A stretch of 64,000 nucleotides of DNA. It comes from Yamagishiella unicocca. Its lineage: Eukaryota; Chlorophyta; Chlorophyceae; Chlamydomonadales; Volvocaceae. Below the pieces are notes generated by a model. It was not told the origin of the DNA and did not search any database. It worked only from the letters and a program-made list of their open reading frames with translations. Position numbers and translations under genes: made by a program. Position 1 is the first letter of the stretch. Every line of letters begins with the position of its first letter. Location of the stretch: the NCBI GenBank assembly GCA_003116995.1, contig BDSL01000004.1, forward strand, positions 2,046,001-2,110,000, read 5' to 3'. Shown in pieces: positions 32,869-44,975 of this stretch.

Positions 32869-34192
32869 GCGGGGGCCAATCGTCGTACCGACCTGTTTGG
32901 CCGGCGTCGAACACTTCCTAAGCATGTCACTAGTCAGAGCGGTCCTTGCCGCGGATCCTAGCCTCGCGGACCCTAGCCCAATAATGGCGTAGTTTGACAT
33001 CGGGATAGTGGACAAGCGCAATAAATCTGGAAGTGTGAGCTTGTTGAAGAGGCATTTTAGGTGGTTCAGGCCTGTTGTCATTAGAAGAGTTCTCACCCTT
33101 TATGCTTTAGCCAAGCGAAGGTAGTCCGGATTCCGAGGATACTAGACTCGGTTCCCCATAGTTTAAGCTGGAGTGCTTCTTAGTGCCGGGGAGACGCTAA
33201 ACCGATAGGAAAGATGAGGCTTCGATTAGAGGAACATGTAATCTCGTCCCGATGTCCCCCGTGTCCCGCTGCGGTGCTGATTGCCTACCTACAAATGTCT
33301 CATTTTCTGATGACCTGGAGCTTAATCGCAAATAGCTCGGCAAAACTTCTTCGCACTGAAGGAGACATACACAGCTTTGATGACAGTGCATGGGCACGTA
33401 CCAACGTAACATGTAGTACATTCCTGCGAACTATAAGATGTGAAGCCTAGTTAATGGTATAGGAAATCAAGAACGTTTCATTGCTTTTGGTCGGCCTGTA
33501 ACAGCAGTTAGTGGTTACATCATAAAAGGATACCACAAATGTATAATTCGCTCCCAAAACTCAGCTCTAACTCTTTTAATGTAGTCACAAATTTGTTAGC
33601 TTCAGTTCTCAGGGCCATGCTGGACAGCCAGGGGACAATCTCGGCGTTCTTACTTGATGTAACTAGGTATTGTAAATTTAGTCGCTGGCGGTGCAGTTTT
33701 TGAGGTAAGCTCTCTCTCGATAGTGCTGTAATCATATTTTATCTAAGAATATGACTTTGTTTCACGCCCAGCGCGTGCAATGGTGCGGCCCTTGGGTACG
33801 GGTCAGCCGAAACGTTCTGCTCACAGCGCCATGCTTCGGGCCGGAAAGTCAGACCTACCTGTAGCTATACCTTATTTCTACATATTTTTGGACGGTTTTT
33901 GCAGGTGATATGAAATCGGCAAACAATAAAGAAAGGCCCGCCCGGAGCCAAGATTGCGCAACGTTCTTCACAAGTTTCTGAAGTGTCACAAATTAAGTAC
34001 AAGATGACATCCGAAATCGTTTATTGAATAATGCTGAGCCCACTGCATTCTTACGCGCCCGCCGCTGTGTTACCCCTTACGGTGCATGGTTTATCAATCG
34101 AGCGAAGGTGCAATCTTGTTCATCAAAATAGCGCGTAAGTGATTCATGCGTTTAAATTTCCGCCGAGTGATCGTTGCGCTTACGCATTTCGC
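32869..34192. other. Intergenic, VARL gene 1 to gene 2
   Basis: AT-richer sequence holding gene 1's probable 3' UTR, with a TGTAA at 33237-33241. No other supported feature. Confidence 0.5.
33237..33241 (+). terminator. Candidate TGTAA polyadenylation signal, VARL gene 1
   Basis: TGTAA, the usual volvocine polyadenylation signal, is the first on this strand after the stop at 32868. A motif this short also occurs by chance. Confidence 0.3.
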
Positions 34193-34694
34193 GGTGGGCG
34201 TCGTGACAGCAACGCCCGCCAACATCGCCAGGCTGTGACTGAGGCCGCGACGCAGCTACATCTTGCTGCGCATGCGGGAATGTTACCGATTGATGAATAA
34301 GTGCCAACCAGAACTCAAGATCGGGCAAAGAAGCCAGTACAACAACGAACAACAGCCTCAGCCGTGTTTGGAGTACAGCCAGAGTCCAGCAAAAAATGCG
34401 TCACAGTTAGTATCATGAAAGCTATTAATACACCCTGCCAGCTAGGTGTGCAGCCGTATGTTTGTGCTCGACAGATGTCTGCGTTCGGCCGGGCTGCTCA
34501 TAGCCACCGAAGCTAATGTTCATTCAGTGTCATTTCTCTTAGCAAATGCTGTTCATGCATCGGCATAGGTAACCTTAGTCCAGGCCGCAGTGCCCTGCCT
34601 TTGGCTGTGGTTGTCAATGGTCGGCGTTATAAGACAGGCTATTGCCGCTGCGCAAAAGATTTAGCCGTAACCTCACACCCTGAAAGATATAACG
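34193..34694 (+). promoter_or_regulatory. 5' leader module of VARL gene 2
   Basis: GGTGGGCG (34193-34200) and CGCCCGCC (34213-34220) can pair as a short stem, followed by AACATCGC shared with gene 4. The leader exon ends AACG|GTAAGT at 34694. GGCTGTGGTTGTCAATGGTC at about 34602 aligns with GGCTGTGGTCGTCATTGGTC in gene 3. An upstream ORF lies between (34475-34516). Confidence 0.5.
34475..34516 (+). promoter_or_regulatory. 13-codon upstream ORF in the VARL gene 2 leader
   Basis: Encodes MSAFGRAAHSHRS then TAA. Gene 4 has an ORF of the same length and similar sequence at the equivalent position, and gene 3 has the same start with the stop codon changed. Confidence 0.5.
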
Positions 34695-35168
34695 GTAAGT
34701 GCTCTCTGTTTTCCGAGGAAACTCTAGGCTGCCGGGCGTACCACTTGTTCCGCGCCATGCTCAGGACATGGGAGCACGTGCCTTGCTGCACGAGGCATAC
34801 GTAAACATCAAAGACATTTTCTAATGACAGCATTGAACACAAATATGCATGCTGTCGTGCGCATGCTAGGTTGCTGTTCGGGTCCGCTGTGCGTGCCCAC
34901 GCGCCCGAACTGCCGCCCTGTTCAGCCCCCAGAAGGGACCCGACGGGCTGACCTCTGGGAGCCATGGCTGACTCGCTGGGAGCCTATGGCTGAACGGCTT
35001 GGCGCCATGGCTCATTGGTCTGGTCCTGGTATCCTTCCCTCCGCCCTCCTTCCCCTTTGGCCGTGACTTATTTCAGCATGGGCCTGCGCCCACACTCTGT
35101 TGCCCCCTTCCTCCCGGCACTAAACCTCATCCCCCACACAACCGCACCTTCTCCTCCCCCATGTGCAG

Positions 35169-35356
35169 ACGAGTGCCAAGGCCAGCAACCCGTCGCCGAG
35201 TGCCCCCGGCTTCCCATGTGACGAGGTACACTCTTGGAGCCTCGGTCATGCTCGCAGAGGGGGGCGGATTGCCCGCCCAGTTGCAGTCAGTAACCTTGAG
35301 CCCTCATACCGCAGGCTACTTACTAGGGGCCCCGCTGCTACTGCAGCTTAATGGAG
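35169..35356 (+). other. Probable upstream exon of VARL gene 2
   Basis: Ends at the conserved donor AATGGAG|GTGCGAG. In the frame RVPPASHVTRYTLGAS...LLGAPLLLQLNG it aligns with gene 3 (VPAALHVKVEPLGA...IGAQLLRQLHG) and exits in phase 1 like genes 3 and 4. The acceptor GTGCAG at 35168 is the best candidate but gives a different entry phase from the paralogs, so the 5' boundary is uncertain. Confidence 0.45.
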
Positions 35357-36024
35357 GTGCGAGCGTGCCCGGGAGCGGTCGTTTGGCGCGGTGGGAACCT
35401 GGCAGAACGGCGGCGGTGGTGCCCGCAAGGAGCGGGGGGTGCAGTGCAGCGCTGGGAAGGGTTAGCAGCTCACGTCCGAGTGTGTCATGGTGGGAGCGGC
35501 ACTGCTTACGTTCAGAGTGCTAGATGGGAAGTCCCGCGTGCTTTCGAGCGAGTCGGTGCTCCACGTTTGGGCCACAGCGAAGGGGGGACGTGGAGGCGTT
35601 AAGGAACGATGGCACGGAGCGATGTGGGTGCTTGGTGCGCGCTCTCCTCGCCTGCTCCATATCACAGGCGAGTCCCCCCGTTTCGGATCACGGTGCGCAA
35701 ACGCCGCGACAGCCGGCCACATAAAGATATGGCATGTGCTTTCGACATGTGTCACTGTGTTGCACGCAAAGGGGGCCCATGGGAACGGGCGTGATGTGGG
35801 AGGGTGTGATCGTCCCTGTAGTACGCTGCTTTGGATCCCAGGTAAGATGATGGTGCAGGCCTGCAGGGCAAGCTGATCACTCATGAGGGGCTTCGACCAG
35901 AGAATGGTATCCGACCAGCTCCCTGCGAATCGAAGCCTGAGGGGCGCGCAGTCCCCGCAGTCCCGCCCGCCAATGCGAAGAATACGAGAATCTCGGGTCG
36001 ATGGCAAGCCGCGCCTTGGGCTAG

Positions 36025-36059
36025 GTAGTACTACTTGGTACAGTGGGTTCCAGACCAAG
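36025..36059 (+). mobile_element. MITE-like element fragment in the gene 2 leader intron
   Basis: TAGTACTACTTGGTACAGTG then GGTTCCAGACCAAG matches the left end of the family. The rest is missing. Confidence 0.5.
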
Positions 36060-37917
36060 CCCTGCCATTGCCGTGGTCTGGCTGCTGAGTCCATAGCGTG
36101 CTGCGTGCGCGATAACGAACTGCGTGGGAGCTACGGAGCCATGGCGCCTGTGGTACCCAGCGGTGGGGACCATGGGTTGAGACGCCTGCGCCCGTGGGAT
36201 GTGGGCTAAAACGAGGAGCCAGTCACGCGCTGGCTGTCGCGAGCGTTACCGACGTATGCAGGGTACGGACATCCACGCTGACATCATAGGCTTTGCCCCA
36301 ACATAGAACCTGCCAACATCCACGGGTCTTCCTCGAAACCTGCCAAATGTCGTCAATTCAGCGACTTCTCCATCCCAGAGGAACCGCTGCGATGGCACCA
36401 AGCCCTACGGCGGGCAGGTTTCATAGCCCTGTCACACGCCCCACGAAAACACGGACGCACGCTACGCATGCTACGTAAAGCTCAGTGCGTGCTGCTCATA
36501 AGTCTCAAGGCGATGCGTGCGCGGCAGCGCTTGCGTCAAGTAGTGATCGTAGGCGCCGTTGAAGGGGTTACGCAGCGTTATGTCTCAGGGCAGGTCTCCA
36601 ATAAAGCGGGAAAAGGCATAAGTACGGTGCTCAAGCCAACCACCTGCCGCCACGCATCGCGCAATCTTCCCGGCAGACAACGATTTGTGTGACAAGGTGG
36701 GAGTGATATCGTGTGGAAAGCGATCTCTGCGTTTCCTCGCTTGGGCTGCCCTCGTGAAAGCACAGCACCAGGCGGTTAGGATGTATGTGTTGGGCATTAC
36801 GCACTCAAGGGATGACGGCGCCGGCGCCAACACTCCGACTTCCGGGTGATCATTCTCTGTTTCTAATTGTTCCGCCCGGTAGGGAAACCAACGAAACAGA
36901 GGCGCATCGCCGTACAGCGTATACTGCTGAAAGCGCGACTAGCCATGACCTGAACGAAAAGTAAAGGCTGTCAAAGTGCGCGCTATAGCGGCAGCAATGC
37001 CACATCAAGGCTGGGGAAAACCTCGTCTCAGGTTACGGATGAACCCCCCAAAACCCCTGTTAGCGCAAGGAATCGTCGCTGTGGCAAGGAACAGACGAGT
37101 CGCCAAGGATCAGAGGCAAAACCCTTGGCAGTACGCAACCAGAGGCCGCAGCTCACTACGAAAACCGCACAGTGTTACATAAAGGCGCCGATTGCGATTT
37201 TTTTAAAAATGCTGAGATGCCGGCAAAAGTCCATGTCGGATGGTAATACAGGAACCCGGTGATTGGATCCTTGGATTTGGAAGTACGTACACTTACGGAA
37301 GGCCATACCTTGGTCGTCTCGAAACTCTGCCAGGGAATATGATAATAATAAGAGGTTGTAATGTCCGCAAGCCCGACGAGCCCAGTACAAAAGGGATATA
37401 TGTCCAGACAGCGTTCCCAAGGTTTGCCATGAATTGGTTAACTGCGGCAGCGCGCCGCGTAGCCTTCACTTTCGTACCCAAGGCGAACACGGCATTGGCG
37501 CAGCCCCGCACAGCCCCTAGTGCAATAGTAAATGCGCTCAGGTCGGCTTTAAACCATACGGCATGATATCTGCAACGGGCCATCATCTCAACACAAGGGG
37601 GACCCTAAACTGCCGGCTTGGATGCCTGCTGAATCCTTTCAATTCCGCAAAAACGCCGATGGAAAGGGCGCAACCGAGTGGGAGCCTAAGAGTAGCTCGT
37701 CTTCGGATGTGTTCCAGGTCGACGTTATACCGTCTGTGTGTTCCGTGGTGAGGAAGGCGAAGGCGTCGTGGGCATTGCCTTGCCGTACCAGTCCCAAAGC
37801 CCTTTGCGCTCAATTCCTTCCCACCACAGGCACTCTGAACGGACTTGTCCGCGGCTCACGCTGCTTGTTCGCCACTCAAACTTCGCGCAAAACCGCCGAC
37901 CCCATGCCCTGTCACAG

Positions 37918-40900
37918 GCCGAGTCAAGCGAGGAGGGCAATGATGGCATACCGGCAGCCAGCCGGCCGATGCTACAGCAGGAGGCCACTGGTGCGCTTCA
38001 ACCGGAACGGCTGCCTTCTCGACCGAATCCAGGCCAGCCGCTGCTGCTGGCTACTGGCCTTGGCTACGGCACAGCGTCCAGGGGGCGCGCTGGCAGCATA
38101 CCCCCCACGCCCAGGGGGCCTCAGCTGGCGCTCCGACCCATACTCCCAGCGGGCAGAACTATGGAGGGTTCGCCGCCCGCGCCTCAGCCGCTCCAACCCC
38201 TGCTGCGTTACGCCGCCTCTAGCCACCTTGATGCCTTTGCCGCCGGTCACAGCGACGCCGTCTTGCAAGCGCCGGAGCCGCGATACCTTGACGCCGACGC
38301 CTACGCTGGGCCGCTGCCGCCCGTGCCTGAGGAGCGGCTAAGGAGAGCAATGACTGCGCCACAGCTTGTGCTGCGGGCCGTACGGCCTCTGTACGACAGG
38401 CCTGATAGCCCCGGCGCTCCAGGGGCGGCTGGTGCTGCCTGGCCAGAGGGCTCAGCGTCGCTGCTGGACCTGCACCAGCAGCTTGCGCTGCCGCTCGCCG
38501 CGGCGGCCGCTGCCCTACCCCCCGGCGGCGCACTACAGCGAGGCGGATCCCGCGAGGCTGCGTGGTGGGCCCCGCAGCTGGGCAGCCACGGGGCTGGCGT
38601 TGGCTTGATGCCGCTGCCGCCGCCAGCTCAGCACGCACAGCTCCAGGAATACCGCCAGCTGCAGCAGCAGGCGCGGCAGTTGGGCGAATCGGGGACCTTA
38701 GGACTGCCACTAAAGGGAGTCATCGGCATGGAGCATCTGGGAGGCAACCGCGGGGTTGAAGAGGCCGGGAGAATTCAAGCGATCCCTGCGTCGCCAACGG
38801 GTCTTTTTCCAGTCGCAGAATTGCCGGCAGGGCCTATCGAGGTAACTGTCGCCGTCCGTGTTGGGGCTGGTGGCGGGCGGCGGCATAGGACCCTTGGAGG
38901 GCGCTCCCAGGACGATGACTCCCGCTCTGGCTACACGCGGGGCCCTTCCTCCGGTGTGTTCGACGTCCCCCGCTACCTGGCCGGGCGCGACTGCATTCAC
39001 AACGGTAGCCGCTGGATGTCGCGGTCGCACTTCGAAAAGGTGGGGCAGGCGGCAGGCGGAAATTTGCGGGTCGGCACATAGGGAGGGATGGAGGGAGGGC
39101 ACATGGCGGGGCTGGCGGGGAATTTAGGGGTACAGGGCAGAAATCCTGAGTCGTAAGTCATGGTGTTGATGAGTTTATGATCAGCACGTGACGCGTATGT
39201 GCGGTATACGGTCTGGGGAACTAGGTTCCATGAAAGGACCCAGTCCATGTATGAACGACTTAGCGCTTCCCCTCTTACAACATGGCGATGCGAATGAAAT
39301 GCAGGTTGGCGGCAGCAAGATGGCCAAGTGGTATCGCTCCATCCGCGTGCTGCCGGATTTGGAGCCGCTGGGCGAGTGGCTCGAGCGGCACAACATGCCG
39401 GTGACCAAAGGACCCGCCCGGCGGAGCAGGAAGCGGGCGGCTGACAGCGGCGATGAGCAGGCATTTGGGCAGGATCCAGACGCCGCTGACAGCCCAGAAG
39501 CGGCTGGTGGCATCGAAGTGGCGCCAGCGACGGCAGTGGCGGTGATAGCGACCGGTGAACCAGAGCCGGGGGGTATGCCTGACCTCCTGGCTGAGCAATT
39601 ACTGTTGCACAAAGTCAGCGCAAACAGCGGTGACCGAAGATTTCTTCAGCGGCTTTGGAACACGCTGCCGCAGTCGCAGCAGTATATGTTGCCCCAGCCC
39701 GAACAGGCGGATGGCGCCGGCCGGACTCCTGGCGACACCTACGCTGTCCCCATGCGGGGCGCTGGGGGGTTGGCGCCGGCGGCACCCGTCGGCGGAGAAA
39801 AGGGTTTCGGAGCGGCGGCGGCCTATCCCCGGGACGCGCGCGGTCCTGAGCTGCAGGGAATGCTTGGGGACGACGTTCAAGAGGCTGCGGAGGTGGCAAC
39901 GCTTCGTTGGCGGTTTCGCCAAACAGATCGGGCCCAGGGCGCAAGCACGGTTGCTCCGAAACCGTCGCCCATTACGCCTCCAATGCAGTTGGCGCTGCAA
40001 TGGGCAGACCCTCAGCGAGATAACGTTGCGCCGACGCTAAGCCGCCCCGACCGTGATCGCGAACGTGAGCCTGATCGCGACCGCCACCCAGCGCCGCGGC
40101 AGCAAGACATGCACCGGCTCAGGCCCTCGCGCGGAGCTGGAGGTGCTGACGGCGCTGGTGCTGAGGAGGATATGGATTTCGACACGGGCCCCCTACCTGA
40201 CAACCGGCGTGACGCAGCGCCGCATTCGCACACACCTCTCCTAGATACCCGCATCAGGCGTGTCCATCAGCTTGGGGCTGAAGGCCCTCGCATGTCTTCC
40301 GGGTCTGATGAGCAGCATCGGTACGACGAGGATCAGGCACCACTTGCTGGGCAGCAGCGGCAAGAGTGGCGCCAACAGCGCGACGTCGCTCCGTCCCCCA
40401 GCTTAGCCCTGCAGGGCTTCGCTGCTGGCCGCATGTCTTCTCGCGATGCGCCTGCCCGACCGACGCCCTTCCTCTACTCCGTCCCGGCGCCACCGGGATT
40501 GCAGTATTACCGGAGCACCCCTGGACAGGGGGACGTGAGAGCCCAGGAGGGTAGCCACGTAACAGGCACCATGGCCTTCGAACCCGGCGCTCATCGTCAG
40601 AGGCGACAACGGCCAATGCCGGGCGAAGTTGACGAGGAGGCGTGGCGAGAAACATACCAGCAGCTGCAGCAACATCATCCGCAGCAAAGGCATTCGCGGC
40701 AGCAGCAGCCCCATGCGACGTTGCCATTATCGCTGCAGCCACATCAGCAGCAGTTGGAACTCCCGCAGCATACGGATGTCGACGACTACACCGTACGGCA
40801 GAGCATAGCACGGCAGCGCGGTCACCAGCGACACAGCTCGGCGGCTGAAGGCGGTGAGGAGGCCTGGGAGGATGTGTCCTTCTCAGGCCCCAGCCCAAAC

Positions 40901-41059
40901 CCGCAGCACTATCGGCCGCCCAGGCCAGCATTCTACACGTATGCCGCGAGACCCATGGGTCGGGACGGCCCATGGCGGGACCCGCGACCTCCGTTGCGTG
41001 GAGCGCAACCGCAACCCATGGAATGGCCCCGGAACACTGAGGAACAACCGCCCAAATGA
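37918..41059 (+). CDS. VARL/RegA-like SAND-domain protein, tandem copy 2
   Basis: Exons 37918-39039 (374 codons) and 39305-41059 (584 aa plus TGA), phase 0, total 958 residues without upstream exons. Opens AESSEEGNDG, the start shared by all four copies. Middle: SLLDLHQQLALPLA, then GGSREAAWWAPQLGSHGAG and a Gln-rich stretch. The VARL domain spans about 310-415: PIEVTVAVRVGAGGGRR, SGVFDVPRYLAGRDCIHNGS, SHFEK at the splice, then VGGSKMAKWYRSIRVLPDLE and PLGEWLERHNMPVTKGPARR. A basic cluster (RRSRKRAAD) that could serve as nuclear localization signal follows. The C-terminal half is Gln/Pro/Arg-rich with acidic-aromatic motifs DEEAWRETYQQL and GEEAWEDVSF, and ends NTEEQPPK. A DNA-binding regulator of cell differentiation is inferred from family. 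Which named reg-cluster member it is cannot be told here. Confidence 0.85.
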
Positions 41060-43097
41060 CCTGCCGTGTGGGTCGGGCGGGGGTCCGTCGCATGCAGGTT
41101 TCGGTGCTCCGAGACCGTGAAGGGCCCACATGACGCATTACGATGGGTTAGCGCTGCATGCTATCGACGGTGGCGCCGAGGGCACGGCGGGTGGGTGGGC
41201 TGACGGGCTGGCGGGTTGGGCGGCGGACCTTTTCGGTTCAGCCGTTACGCGAGCGCCAATCGCCAAGGGAGGAAAATTCTAAAGCTGCGGTGGTCAGATC
41301 TCGGGATCGTGAAGCTACGTGCTATATTTTCGAATCGCATTCGCAACTACGACGGTTGCGTTTGCTGCCAAGTCACGAACGTTGCAACATAAGACCTTGC
41401 AAATAGCTTGCCTTGAACCGGATATGTACGAGAAGAAGATTAGGAGTGCATAGAGCATGATTGGCCTAGGCTTGCCTGCAGAGAGGGGATGCCGTACAAG
41501 GGCCATCAACCCCTGGACGAAGCATTCTTCGCACTAGATAATTCATGCCGTTGCCACTGCAGCGAAGTTGGAACCGTTCGCGGATGCCGCGTGTCTTACG
41601 GCATAAGGCTCGCAAACGTGAGGTCGCTATGCACCTCTATGCACATCTGGTGCTTTGCTATAGATTCAGGCCGATACTGAGTGACTGGTCTGGATCTAGC
41701 GCTGAGTGACTGGTCTGGATCTAGCGGGAGCTCAGCGCAGTTTATGCAAGATGGTGGATTTTGCGCTGAGTTTCCAGTGGCCTGGAACTAGCGTAACCTT
41801 GGCTGATGTGGGTGGTGGCATTGGCGCCGCGTTTCCGGAGCAGCTTTAAACTGCCGCTAATTACGATGGAAGCGTGCGGTCTGCCACGCCAAGACGCACA
41901 CCTCTCCTCAACACGATTACGGCGAATTCAAAGGTTATACTTCAACGCAATTGTCTCGAAAGACGTCTCCGTCCACATGTTGCACCAGCAGCCGCAACAC
42001 CCACAGCTTCCCGGACTTGCTGCTCCCCGCACCCATAGCCGGCCTTGCCTTGGCTTTAGGAAGGCTGCGCTGCTAAGATCTCGGCCCCATCTCGGCCCCG
42101 GCTCCCTTATCGTGATACATACACGTCGCGGCGCACGGCCTTGCTAGCGTCCACGAAAGCGTCATTTGGTTACGCTATCTGCCGTTTGGTCCCTGCTTCG
42201 ACTAATCGCATCCAAATGAGACCCTCGATGGGAGTATGCTCCACACTAAGCCAGCATTGCAATTAATAATAAGAACCAGGCGCAGGGACATTGTTGCAGC
42301 AATGCGGAGCGGAACGTCAAGAGCGTATTACGGGTGATCTTTTCACATAGCATGCGCTCGGCGGCGTCAGATTACAATCCAAGGAGTGCAAGCATACAAG
42401 TATAACCCCTTGATTGCGCCCACCGGGATGCCAAACGTTCAAACCCAAAATTTGCTTAGGCAAAGCTGGATATAGCCAAAAATGATGTCCATTGATCGCC
42501 CCTATTCCTAACCCGTTTTTTAGATGACATGCATGCAAGGACTTCGGTTGCGTAGCGGCGATTTTTGCCGCTATCCCCACCGCTTATGGTCACGTTGATG
42601 AAAAGGATAGGAACAATGACAAACTTTCGGAAAATAACACAGTCGCTGTGGTTTCTTTTAGGGTCGCACATCGATTCTGCATCGCACGGTCTTGCGTACG
42701 ACAGTTACATCCTTGCCTGCTGGTCGCATTTATGTCCATTCAATGCGCCGGGTGATGCAAACTCTTTGTAATTGCATTTGCTTCAAAAGTACATTCCCAT
42801 GCTCCACAGACGGCAGCAAAAAGATGAAAGATGAAAAGTCATTCGTTGTCCTAGTTGGAATAACGTCCATAACATGCCCGCAATAAGGCTTCAGGACTCT
42901 CATTAACCTAAATTACGGAAGCTGATATTGGTAGCGCGCTTATTGGGCACAATTCAGGCGCGCCCGCCAGTGCGTTGTTTCTCGCGGAGGAAAGCTTCCC
43001 AGCCAATCAGAAGTAAAGGTAATGTTCGCAATGTGCTTATTTTCATGATTATGAGCTGGGGCTCTCGCCGGCTGCACATGATGCTTGCCGATCAACC
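41060..43097. other. Intergenic, VARL gene 2 to gene 3
   Basis: No gene supported. A 25-bp direct duplication (GAGTGACTGGTCTGGATCTA type) lies at about 41680-41725. Confidence 0.5.
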
Positions 43098-43592
43098 GGT
43101 GGGCCCGTGCCAGCAATGCCCGCCAACATGGCATTTCTGCAACATGGCCTGGCCCTAATCCAATAATATGCTCTCAATTCTAATTCGTTGACATAATATA
43201 TGCTTGCAGGGGCCGAAACATGAGTTTCGGTTCAGCAACACGTACTCTAACGACCAACAGTCAATACCAATTTACACGCAAAGATACGTTTCGACACAGA
43301 TTTGGAGTCAAACACTATACCTTAAAAATTAGAACTAAATATTCCTTGCTAGGTGCTAGCCCGGTGCAGGCGCCAAGCAGATGTCGGCTTTTGGCCGGAC
43401 CTCGCAGCTCCTGCGAAGCTACAGTACACAAAACGTTTTACCATGTAAGAAACTCGCTATGTTATAAATGCAAAGATAATCTTGTTATACTACGCAGCCT
43501 AAGGCTGTGGTCGTCATTGGTCGGAGTTTGGAAAGGGTGCTGCTGCTGCTCCAAGGGCACAGTCAAACTCTTGCACCATAAACATTTCGGAG
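43098..43592 (+). promoter_or_regulatory. 5' leader module of VARL gene 3
   Basis: GGTGGGC (43098-43104) and GCCCGCC (43118-43124) form the stem equivalent, with CCAGCAATGCCCGCCAACAT shared with genes 2 and 4. The leader exon ends TTCGGAG|GTGAGT at 43592, 495 bp from the element; the other spacings are 502, 509 and 525. Confidence 0.5.
43381..43467 (+). promoter_or_regulatory. Extended upstream ORF in the VARL gene 3 leader
   Basis: Starts MSAFGRTSQLLRS like the 13-codon ORFs of genes 2 and 4. The position of their stop codon reads TAC here, so the ORF runs on to 28 codons before TAA. Confidence 0.45.
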
Positions 43593-43962
43593 GTGAGTAT
43601 TCTCTGTTCTCCACAGAAACTCACGGCCGCCAAGCGTAATACTTTGCTTAGTGCCAGCCAGGCCCAAGGGTTACATGCTGCCAGCAGGATGCATGTTTGA
43701 GTACCTTTTGAAGTTGCTCATAATATCTTTGATCAAACCTGGCACTGCAATCACACCTGCACGTCTGCTTGCTGTCTGCCTTGCTTGCGCCGCCCACGGC
43801 AGGCCCTTTAAGGGGCCAGCCATGTACCATCACTCCTCGGAGTGGTTGCTGGAACATTCCAATTCGTGGCTGACAGGCTCGAAGCCTAGGAACAGCGGTG
43901 GTTGTTGTCGGGGCGTCGAGCCCCCCTCTTGACCCCACTTTGCCGGCCCACCTTCCGCGCAG

Positions 43963-44170
43963 AGTAACCACACCGCCATCACCACTTCCCAAGTGCCCGC
44001 TGCGCTCCATGTGAAGGTGGAGCCACTGGGAGCCGCGTGCTCTCATAAGAGGGACGACTTGCTTCTGCTTCTGCTTTCTGCTCCTGCTCCTGTTCCTCCA
44101 TCAAGTAGCGATGAGCCTGGGCTTCCAGCATACCGAATAGGAGCCCAGCTGCTGCGGCAGCTTCATGGAG
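43963..44170 (+). other. Upstream exon of VARL gene 3
   Basis: Acceptor CCGCGCAG at 43962, donor CATGGAG|GTGCGA. In phase 0 it encodes SNHTAITTSQVPAALHVK then VEPLGAACSHKRDDLLLLLL, nearly identical in gene 4, and exits in phase 1. No stops in this frame. It could be coding or leader. Confidence 0.55.
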
Positions 44171-44344
44171 GTGCGAACATGGGTTGGGGTATCCGGTCCA
44201 AATGACCTGATCACTGAGGGAGAGCGTCAATGGTTACTTCAGCAATGATACCAAAGTGTGTAGGTGCGGAGTGCGAATGGGCTGCCGGTCAGCCCCGGGA
44301 AACATTACAGTTCTAAGGCTAGCATGATGTCATCTCGGTGCCAG

Positions 44345-44388
44345 TGCGCGTGTTGAGGCGGGAAACGCAATCCCCGAAGCCCGAGGAG
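44345..44388 (+). other. Possible small bridging exon of VARL gene 3
   Basis: The 44-nt stretch between GTGCCAG and GAG|GTGGCG reads VRVLRRETQSPKPEE when entered in phase 1, and exits in phase 0 as the next exon requires. I did not find an equivalent in the other copies. Confidence 0.3.
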
Positions 44389-44975
44389 GTGGCGAAGTAC
44401 CTGTACTAGCACGGCAATGACGACAAAACAAATACTAGTAAAACGGCCAAGTCCGAAAGCGTACATACTCAACGTCCGAGAAGCAGGGTGCCCTCCCCCC
44501 GTATAGGTAATAGGATTGCTGTGCCACTAAAACTTCCAAGCCAAGATTACTAGGCAACCCAGATCGTATCTGCGTGCTGGTAATTTGACACGTCCGGGCT
44601 GTTGGCAGTTTAGCTGCATACGCGCAGTAGCGAATGCATTCCATGAATGCCCATCCTGCAAGCCAGAGCCGTGCCACCAGTGACCCTCAGTTCTCACCAT
44701 GCGTCAGGTGTGGGTGCTACAGGGTGCCGCACGAAATGTGCGTCGCACAAACAAGGAATAACAAAAGTTGCGTGCTTGCCCTCGCGTCCGTAAATCCAGT
44801 ATTCCGCCAAAATAACCGATACCGGTACCCATGAATGCCTTACAAATCATTCATTAAGTTCCTCATTCACATTTAACATTATGGCCTTGGAAATTGCTAT
44901 TGTGAATGCCGCTGGCGAAACCTTCAGCAACCTTCGTGTCCTCGGCAACCCCTCTGCCCCCCCCCTCCTCCCCAG